Positions 6,261-10,702 of a DNA stretch of 10,702 nucleotides are shown here, in pieces. Positions within the stretch are counted from its first letter, which is position 1. Every line of letters starts with the position of its first letter. Under the pieces are notes generated by a model, which worked only from the letters and a program-made list of their open reading frames with translations, was not told the DNA's origin and did not search any database. Both the position numbers and the translations under genes were made by a program. Source of the stretch: Filomicrobium sp. (GTDB lineage: Bacteria; Pseudomonadota; Alphaproteobacteria; Rhizobiales; Hyphomicrobiaceae); NCBI GenBank assembly GCA_030607105.1, contig JAUWFF010000013.1, positions 1 to 10,702 of the forward strand, given 5' to 3'.

Positions 6261-6385
6261 TGTGCATACTTCCTTGATCGACTGTCCTGCACCGAGACCC
6301 TATCCTAGGCGGATGCGATCGCCCAGTGCCTCCCGCGTCGGAATCCTGCGTTTGCATTCGGTAAGCAGTGTTTCCGTTCTCTAGA

Positions 6386-6406
6386 GCTATCTGGTTATGA
6401 GATAGC
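6386..6406. other. Small perfect hairpin
   Basis: GCTATCT (6386-6392) and AGATAGC (6400-6406) form a 7-bp stem with a 7-base loop. No T-run follows on the plus strand. Its role is unknown; an operator palindrome or RNA hairpin upstream of gloA, about 130 bases from that start codon, are both possible. Confidence 0.4.
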
Positions 6407-6734
6407 GAGCCTAATCGACGAATTGATCGAACGCGGCGTCGTCAAATATGCGATCTGTGGTCTGTGAGTTCGGTGTCGATCAAGTGACTATTTCGCGATG
6501 TTACATCGCCGCTTGCGAGTTTGGTCATTCCGTCCGTTCATAGATTGTATTGTTCGGTGGTCGTGGCTTTGAAGCTCTCCCTTCGGAAAAACTTCTCGAT
6601 CTTCAATTCGAAGTTGTCGAAACCATCTCTTGTGATTCGCCCTCGCCAATAGAAACAGCCGAATCAAAAGTTGCCTATTTCAGCCGCAATTCTCTGTATT
6701 GAGTGTGTTGCCGAGATGCACGACAGACAGATTT

Positions 6735-6753
6735 GTGCTCGACAAACGAGCGC
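6735..6753 (+). other. Hairpin in the region upstream of the cold-shock gene
   Basis: GTGCTCG (6735-6741) pairs with CGAGCGC (6747-6753), seven pairs including one G-T, closing a 5-base loop ACAAA. It is the first of two hairpins within 90 bases upstream of the cold-shock-domain gene. Confidence 0.4.
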
Positions 6754-6782
6754 GGATGTTGATTAAATATTCATTTATATCA

Positions 6783-6821
6783 ATGGCTTGAGCACGGCCT
6801 CCGGTACTTGTGCAAAGCCAT
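6783..6821 (+). other. Hairpin followed by T-rich sequence upstream of the cold-shock gene
   Basis: ATGGCTT (6783-6789) pairs with AAGCCAT (6815-6821); inside, GCAC (6792-6795) pairs with GTGC (6810-6813), separated by a small internal loop. T-rich bases (GATTGTTTTGACGGTTTTCC) follow on the plus strand, so it resembles a terminator or attenuator for any transcript started further upstream. It is about 160 bases before the cold-shock start codon, where a long structured leader would not be surprising for this gene type. Confidence 0.4.
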
Positions 6822-6982
6822 GATTGTTTTGACGGTTTTCCTCTTTTCCTTTGTGTCAGGTCTGCTATGGTTTTCTCACTTTCCGAGCGTTGAGTCGGGA
6901 GAGGGCATCAAACGACGGGCCTTTGGGAAGTGTATAAAATAAAGTTTTGTAGCTAACGTAAGCCAGTATCGCGGGGGTACTC

Positions 6983-7591
6983 ATGGCTGATTCCACTATC
7001 CCTTCTGAACTCGATATCGCAGACCTTTCGAGTGAAGAAACACTAGAAAATCTACAAAAAGCCGGACTTGAAGTTTTTGAAGTCGCAGGCTCAATTAAAT
7101 GGTTCGATGCTTCAAAGGGTTACGGATTTATCGTGCCAGATAATGGTCTAGGGGATATCCTGCTTCACGTCACATGTCTCAGAGCCGGTGGATACCAGAC
7201 CGCGTATGAGGGTGCGCGGATTCATTGCCAGGCGATGAAACGGCCCAAGGGCCTGCAGGCTTTCCGCATCTTGTCGATGGACGAATCAACAGCCATCCAT
7301 CCCAGCCAGTTGCCGCAAAGAACGCACGTTATCGTGCAGCCTGAGAGCGACTGGGAACGGGCAGTATGCAAGTGGTTTAATCGGGTCCGCGGATTTGGGT
7401 TCTTGACCCGCGGAGAGGGAACACCCGATATCTTCTGCCACATGGAAACGCTCCGTCGCTTCGGATTTACCGAGCTAAGACCCGGTCAGATTGTGCAGGT
7501 ACGTTATGGTTATGGCGAGAAAGGATGCATGGCAGCCGAACTTCGCCCGGATGGCGTGCAGCCGACAAGCGGCTTTCCTTCGTCCCACTGA
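6983..7591 (+). CDS. Protein with two cold-shock domains (alphaproteobacterial long CSP)
   Basis: Cold-shock domains are small nucleic-acid-binding beta-barrels, usually acting as RNA chaperones or anti-terminators. The 202-residue product has an acidic N-terminal extension (1-32), a first domain with GSIKWFDASKGYGFI (36-50; RNP1 KGYGFI) and DILLHV (58-63; RNP2), and a second with VCKWFNRVRGFGFL (128-141; RNP1 RGFGFL) and DIFCHM (149-154). The second domain has diverged in RNP2, where Cys-His-Met replaces the usual V/F-H pattern. This two-domain form is typical of alphaproteobacteria. GGGGGT lies about 6 bases before the ATG. A gene for a DUF192 protein follows, overlapping or closely spaced. 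Its function is probably post-transcriptional regulation, perhaps linked to stress or stationary phase; this is inference from the family. Confidence 0.92.
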   Translation: MADSTIPSELDIADLSSEETLENLQKAGLEVFEVAGSIKWFDASKGYGFIVPDNGLGDILLHVTCLRAGGYQTAYEGARIHCQAMKRPKGLQAFRILSMDESTAIHPSQLPQRTHVIVQPESDWERAVCKWFNRVRGFGFLTRGEGTPDIFCHMETLRRFGFTELRPGQIVQVRYGYGEKGCMAAELRPDGVQPTSGFPSSH

Positions 7592-8111
7592 CGCACGATT
7601 TGTGGCTTCAACCAGCCACCACAGCTCATTGACACGCAGGGCCGTACCAACGGCCCTGTTTGCGTTCCTACTCGCTGTCTTCGCGGCGTTGTGGCAAGTC
7701 CCGCTGGTCCATGCCGATGCCGAGCTTGAGCAGTTGACGATAACGACCGCCTCAGGACCTGCGCCACTGAGCTTCATGATCGAGGTAGCGAGAAGCCCGC
7801 GTCAAAAGGCGCTTGGGCTGATGTACCGGCGTAGTCTGGCCGACGGGCGTGGCATGCTGTTTCCTTACGATGAGGAGCAGGAGGTCAGTATGTGGATGAA
7901 AAACACGTACATCCCGCTCGACATGCTGTTCATCAAGGCTGATGGCGAAATTCACCGCGTAGCAGCGATGACCGAGCCCTTTTCCGAGCGCATCATCAAA
8001 TCTGAGGGCCCGGTTAAGGCCGTCCTCGAGATCGCCGGTGGCGACGCTAAACGCTTGGGGATCGCGCCGGGAGACAAGGTTCACCACCCCCTTTTCGATA
8101 CCGGTCGCTGA
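7551..8111 (+). CDS. Exported DUF192 protein
   Basis: DUF192 proteins are small, usually exported, beta-rich proteins of unknown biochemical role. The domain is clear: a conserved LGLMYRRSLADGRGMLFPY, then VSMWMKNTYIPLDMLFI, a region with IHRVAAMTEPFSE, VKAVLEIAGG and a C-terminal LGIAPGDKV. Before it is a signal peptide with RR then ALFAFLLAVFAALWQVPLVHA, cut near A-D. The start is uncertain: ATG at 7551 overlaps the cold-shock gene by 41 bases and gives a long n-region (186 residues in total). GTG at 7602 or TTG at 7629 would give a more normal signal peptide without overlap, but none has a good ribosome site. The order cold-shock gene, DUF192, tRNA-Pro, complex I subunit is a layout I recall from other alphaproteobacteria. 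Confidence 0.9.
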   Translation: MACSRQAAFLRPTDARFVASTSHHSSLTRRAVPTALFAFLLAVFAALWQVPLVHADAELEQLTITTASGPAPLSFMIEVARSPRQKALGLMYRRSLADGRGMLFPYDEEQEVSMWMKNTYIPLDMLFIKADGEIHRVAAMTEPFSERIIKSEGPVKAVLEIAGGDAKRLGIAPGDKVHHPLFDTGR

Positions 8112-8155
8112 CCTTCTGCCATCGGGACAGCTTGTGGTCCCCGCGCACGAAAATT

Positions 8156-8211
8156 GCGGGCTCAGGGTCAGGGGTTCTCTGCCGCAGGCTACTAATCTTG
8201 ACTGAGCCCGC
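8156..8211. other. Strong long-loop inverted repeat between the DUF192 gene and tRNA-Pro
   Basis: GCGGGCTCA (8156-8164) and TGAGCCCGC (8203-8211) are perfect 9-base complements. Just inside, GTCA (8167-8170) pairs with TGAC (8199-8202) after a two-base bulge, making about 13 pairs around a 28-base loop. Another small hairpin, GGGAC (8124-8128)/GTCCC (8137-8141), sits upstream. On the minus strand the main stem is followed by AATTTTCG, on the plus strand by no T-run. It could be a terminator after the DUF192 gene, or a small structured RNA; I do not recognise a known family. Confidence 0.5.
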
Positions 8212-8378
8212 TCATCGCACCTAACCGGCAAACCTGGGGCCAGCCCGGCCGCGAATGCTCGCCTGGGCCACTCCGTCATCTGGACAAAAACGGCTTCAGC
8301 AGGCATCTGCCTCTTGACCTTAAGTCCGCGAAGCGTCACCTGTTAACGCCGGTTCGTTGCAATCGTGGCGGACAGCGT

Positions 8379-8455
8379 CGGGGCGTAGCTCAGCCTGGTA
8401 GAGCACCTGCTTTGGGAGCAGGGGGTCAGGAGTTCGAATCCCCTCGCCCCGACCA
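8379..8455 (+). tRNA. tRNA-Pro (anticodon TGG)
   Basis: A full 77-base cloverleaf is visible. The acceptor stem CGGGGCG (8379-8385) pairs with CGCCCCG (8445-8451), the discriminator is A and the CCA end is encoded. The D arm GTAGCTCAGCCTGGTAGAGC, the anticodon stem-loop with loop TTTGGGA (anticodon TGG) and the T arm with GTTCGAATC are all canonical. The CGGGG acceptor start is typical of proline tRNAs. Confidence 0.97.
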
Positions 8456-8520
8456 ATTTTCGGAATGTTGAGGCGTTCGAGGAATAGCCAAATCGACGAG
8501 ATCTGAGGACGAGGATCAAA

Positions 8521-8826
8521 ATGGTCGCCCGCATTTACAGGCCCGCCAAGACGGCGATGCAGTCCGGTTGGGCGTGCACCAAGGAGTGGGTTTTGGAGCA
8601 CGAGCCCGAGGCCGCTCGCGAAGTCGAGCCGCTTATGGGTTGGACCTCATCGCGCGACATGAAAAGCCAGATCCGCTTGCAGTTCGCCACTAAGGAAGAG
8701 GCGATCGCTTACGCCGAACGCAGCGGCATTCCGTTCCGCATTGTGGAGCCGAAACTGCGCAAGCCTGTTCGCAAGTCCTACGCCGATAATTTCAAGTTCG
8801 GCCGGATCGGCAAGTGGACCCATTGA
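8521..8826 (+). CDS. NDUFS4-like accessory subunit of respiratory complex I (ETC complex I region)
   Basis: This is the alphaproteobacterial counterpart of the mitochondrial 18-kDa NDUFS4 subunit, which attaches to the peripheral arm of NADH:ubiquinone oxidoreductase and stabilises it. The 101-residue product shows the family pattern: ARIYRPAKTAMQSG (3-16), W-V-L-E-H-E-P, PLMGWTSSRDMKSQIRLQF (37-55), the ATKEEAIAYAERSGIPF helix and the end YADNFKFGRIGKWTH. Full length. No clear Shine-Dalgarno is evident; GAGGACGAGGA lies upstream of the ATG and may serve. It lies between tRNA-Pro and tRNA-Arg and is not near the nuo genes, which is usual for this subunit. The protein is a good marker of alphaproteobacteria. 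I am confident of the family; the exact role in this organism is inferred. Confidence 0.92.
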   Translation: MVARIYRPAKTAMQSGWACTKEWVLEHEPEAAREVEPLMGWTSSRDMKSQIRLQFATKEEAIAYAERSGIPFRIVEPKLRKPVRKSYADNFKFGRIGKWTH

Positions 8827-8904
8827 GGCCCCTCCAGGCGTCCTCTGACCCCGCTCGCGAAAGACCAGGGCCTATGCTAAGAACCTCGGCGCTTGCGGCG
8901 TCCC

Positions 8905-8981
8905 GGCCCCGTAGCTCAGCTGGATAGAGCAGATGACTTCTAATCATCAGGTCCGAGGTTCGAATCCTCGCGGGGTCGCCA
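8905..8981 (+). tRNA. tRNA-Arg (anticodon TCT)
   Basis: A full 77-base cloverleaf is visible. The acceptor stem GGCCCCG (8905-8911) pairs with CGGGGTC (8971-8977) with one G-T pair; the discriminator is G and CCA is encoded. The D arm GTAGCTCAGCTGGATAGAGC, the anticodon stem GATGA/TCATC with loop CTTCTAA (anticodon TCT) and the T arm GTTCGAATC are canonical. Confidence 0.97.
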
Positions 8982-9570
8982 TGATCTGTTGGGCTGTGGC
9001 AACTCGGCCGACGCCCCAGAAATCCTCAAGGTAGCAAAATCCTGGGTGCTTCAGTGGGGTGACAGTGTGCGTTGCGATGCTATTCTAAGGCGACGAACGC
9101 GCATCGCGGATGCCCTCAAACGACAACACGCGAGCGCATTGCCGTGACGCTACGCAAGCGTTGGCTGGGCAATTGCTGATGGCGGGTGACCGCTGGTTCC
9201 CTGCAAACAAGTATGCCTGCCTCGGATAGCACCCCGCGTGCGCTTATGCCTCCCATGCGGTGATGTCCTCTCACGACACCCGTTTCCCCACACGAAGCGG
9301 GATATAGACCCGCAATTGGTCGAGGTCGCTGAGGGGCCACCGGCGGAAACATTGAGGGCAACTGTTTTGAGTGGCACGTCATGCCGAAGACGGAGAAGCG
9401 TGTTGCTGATTCGCATCTGGTTTTATTGATCTAGTTTCAAGGGTCGGGATTCTGTGGAAGTGGCCATCGCGCAACTTCTGAGCGCCACTTATTGATGCTA
9501 ACCCACGCAGCATTGTCGCGTTGTACGTGGCTCAGGATGCTTTTCATTCGGATTTTGAAGGGTTTAGAAA
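8982..9570. other. Intergenic stretch between tRNA-Arg and the outer-membrane protein gene
   Basis: I see no convincing gene in these 589 bases. Short overlapping frames exist on both strands (for example plus 9238-9429, minus 9116-9382 and 9150-9416) but none resembles a known protein or has a good ribosome site. A plus-strand frame after the tRNA runs to a stop near 9148 without a good start. Inverted repeats are GCGATGC (9074-9080)/GCATCGC (9101-9107) and AAGTGGC (9458-9464)/GCCACTT (9484-9490). The right end should hold the promoter of the beta-barrel gene. Decayed gene content after a tRNA is possible but not shown. Confidence 0.5.
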
Positions 9571-10365
9571 ATGCGTCGTTTGTCTGTTGCAGTTGTTGGG
9601 TTTCTGCTTTCTGTATCAGGGTCGATGACCTCGCATGCTGCAGATCTCTATGGGGGCGGCATTCAAAACGACCCCGCTCCCTATGTATCTCCTGTATCGC
9701 CGTTTAGGTGGGCTGGCTTCTACATGGGCGGCGATATCGGCGGGGCTTGGGCTCGCGGTGCGGACGTCTCCAGCAAATGTACGCCGGCAGGCCTGTGTTT
9801 TCAGCGCCCGGGCGCCGGCAATGTTGATGCGAGTTCGTTCATCGGTGGCGTGCACGCCGGCTACAATTGGACGGTCGCGCCGAAGTGGGTCGTCGGTGCT
9901 GAGGGTGATTGGAGCTGGACCAGCCTGGATGGAGCCGCGACGGCTCCGGATGTAAGTCCTGCCGGCGTCGTAGTGGCTCCACGCGGTCATAGATGGTCGA
10001 GGGACGTTCGTTGGCTTGCGAGTTTGCGCGGCCGCGTTGGTTACAACATTTCGCCTATGGCTTTGTGGTACTTCACCGGCGGCGTTGCGTGGCAGGAAGC
10101 TGATTACTCAGCGACGCAGACCCTCACGGGACTGTCGAGGGCCTCGACGTCATTCTCTAAGACGACGACAGGTTACGTCCTCGGTAGTGGTCTTGAATGG
10201 GCGATGAACAAAAATTGGGTGATCAGGGGCGAGTACCTGTATTACAATTTCGACGGGGTATCCGCTTCAGCACGGCACTCGGCAGGCGCTCCGCTCAGAG
10301 CGAACTTCAAGTGGGATGATTCTGATATTCACTCGGTCCGTGCCGGCATCAGTTACAAGTTCTAG
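9571..10365 (+). CDS. Outer-membrane beta-barrel protein (Omp25/Omp31-like)
   Basis: An eight-stranded type of outer-membrane barrel, abundant in Hyphomicrobiales. The 264-residue precursor has a signal peptide, MRRLSVAVVGFLLSVSGSMTSHA, cut before ADLYGG. A barrel follows with alternating aromatic strands: FRWAGFYMGGDIGGAW (45-60), FIGGVHAGYNWTV, WVVGAEGDWSW, LASLRGRVGYNISPMALWYFTGG, GYVLGSGLEWAMN, WVIRGEYLYYNFDG, and the end SVRAGISYKF, with the C-terminal phenylalanine used for outer-membrane insertion. GAAGGG lies about 11 bases before the ATG. Members are structural or immunodominant surface proteins; no substrate can be inferred. Nothing odd except that a possible minus-strand frame overlaps its last 17 bases. 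Confidence 0.93.
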   Translation: MRRLSVAVVGFLLSVSGSMTSHAADLYGGGIQNDPAPYVSPVSPFRWAGFYMGGDIGGAWARGADVSSKCTPAGLCFQRPGAGNVDASSFIGGVHAGYNWTVAPKWVVGAEGDWSWTSLDGAATAPDVSPAGVVVAPRGHRWSRDVRWLASLRGRVGYNISPMALWYFTGGVAWQEADYSATQTLTGLSRASTSFSKTTTGYVLGSGLEWAMNKNWVIRGEYLYYNFDGVSASARHSAGAPLRANFKWDDSDIHSVRAGISYKF

Positions 10366-10702
10366 CCAGGAAGTTAGTGGCGATAGTGGGCGTGTTTCCG
10401 GTAGTAATTAGAAGCACGCCCGCGCGTGAAGTGCCGCCGGCGCAGTTCAATGTTCGATTGCTCAAAGCGAACGTGGTACGGGCCGACGCTTCGAAGTCGC
10501 CCTTGATATCTTTGCTCTCCAGATTAGTCGCTGCGGTCTCGCCGACGAACCATTGGGTCGCCCGCCTTCGGTTACTGTTGCCCGCGAATACGAGCCCCCT
10601 TTCGTGCGTTCCTCCTGCGCCATAAGCTTGGCCGAATGAGCTGGCGCCACCCACCCAAGCGGCAAGACCGGCAAAGTGACCAAAGCAAACGCTGGTATGG
10701 CC
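10349..10702 (-). CDS. Possible 3' end of a minus-strand gene leaving the window
   Basis: I do not recognise this product. A minus-strand frame is open from the right edge through 118 codons to a stop at 10349-10351. The visible part contains GHFAGLAAWVGGASSFGQAY, then an Asn/Thr/Gly-rich tail ending TTGNTPTIATNFLARTCN, which has the look of an exported or surface protein. Codon use is reasonable for this genome. Against it, the frame overlaps the convergent beta-barrel gene by 17 bases, other frames here are also open for 80 codons or so, and a 118-codon open frame is not rare in six frames at this base composition. Confidence 0.35.
   Translation of the reverse strand, partial: GHTSVCFGHFAGLAAWVGGASSFGQAYGAGGTHERGLVFAGNSNRRRATQWFVGETAATNLESKDIKGDFEASARTTFALSNRTLNCAGGTSRAGVLLITTGNTPTIATNFLARTCN
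10388..10421 (+). terminator. Hairpin after the beta-barrel gene, possible terminator
   Basis: GGGCGTG (10388-10394) pairs with CACGCCC (10415-10421). Further in, TTC (10396-10398) pairs with GAA (10411-10413), for about ten pairs. It lies 23 bases after the beta-barrel stop codon. It lacks a following T-run, so it may act with Rho or as a message-stabilising hairpin. Confidence 0.4.

Larger units (their letters stand above)
6261..6982. other. Gene-free, A/T-rich intergenic stretch between gloA and the cold-shock gene
   Basis: No convincing gene is visible in these 722 bases on either strand. The gloA promoter should lie at the left end and the promoter and leader of the cold-shock-domain gene at the right. 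It contains several hairpins, the clearest listed separately, plus a weak one with AACTTC (6590-6595) and GAAGTT (6610-6615). A plus-strand frame without a good start is open from 6310 to 6468 and could be a gene remnant. TATAAA at 6933-6938, about 45 bases before the next start codon, is a possible -10 element without a matching -35. Confidence 0.6.

Noticed and set aside
9116..9416. Overlapping minus-strand ORFs between tRNA-Arg and the beta-barrel gene
   Set aside because: Products are arginine- and serine-rich with no recognisable domain or ribosome site, typical of chance frames in G/C-rich DNA.
8905..9570. Integration site of a mobile element at tRNA-Arg
   Set aside because: No integrase gene and no repeat of the tRNA 3' end is visible downstream.
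1..10702. CRISPR arrays, insertion sequences or phage genes
   Set aside because: No regularly spaced repeats, transposase motifs or phage-like genes are visible anywhere in the window.

Overview
The window looks like chromosome of a methylotrophic alphaproteobacterium of the Hyphomicrobiales type. The evidence is a beta-ribofuranosylaminobenzene 5'-phosphate synthase (tetrahydromethanopterin synthesis), a full pqqABCDE operon (cofactor of methanol dehydrogenases), an NDUFS4-like complex I accessory subunit, and an Omp25-type outer-membrane beta-barrel protein. pqqC and pqqD are separate genes, unlike the fused pqqCD of Methylobacterium extorquens AM1, so I lean away from Methylobacterium. The genus (for example Hyphomicrobium-like) is a guess. 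Nothing indicates a phage, transposon or CRISPR array.

Region by region. Bases 2-1534 hold pterin/C1-cofactor genes: the left-truncated RFAP synthase on the minus strand, divergent from a plus-strand pair, pterin-4a-carbinolamine dehydratase and folK. A hairpin with a T-run on the minus strand separates folK from a convergent c-type cytochrome gene (1617-2006). Bases 2199-5562 are the PQQ operon, read right to left as pqqA-pqqB-pqqC-pqqD-pqqE. B to E overlap by 4-8 bases, while a 125-base spacer with a strong hairpin lies between pqqA and pqqB. Upstream of pqqA is an A/T-rich leader with a direct repeat and an inverted repeat, then gloA (glyoxalase I) on the same strand.

Bases 6261-6982 are a long, A/T-rich, gene-free stretch with several hairpins leading into a plus-strand gene for a protein with two cold-shock domains. 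A DUF192 exported protein, tRNA-Pro(TGG), the complex I accessory subunit and tRNA-Arg(TCT) follow on the same strand. After about 590 bases without a convincing gene comes an outer-membrane beta-barrel gene. The last 350 bases may carry the 3' end of a minus-strand gene that leaves the window.

How the genes fit together: RFAP synthase, the dehydratase and HPPK plausibly serve tetrahydromethanopterin (the formaldehyde carrier) and/or folate. The pqq operon supplies the cofactor of periplasmic alcohol dehydrogenases, and the small periplasmic cytochrome c could carry electrons in that respiratory branch. GloA handles methylglyoxal-type aldehydes. I did not find a clearly new system. The points most worth a second look are a PqqB lacking the usual CxCxxC cysteines, a folK placed beside tetrahydromethanopterin genes, the pqqA-pqqB hairpin, the repeat-bearing pqqA leader with a possible 63-residue ORF, and a strong long-loop hairpin next to tRNA-Pro.
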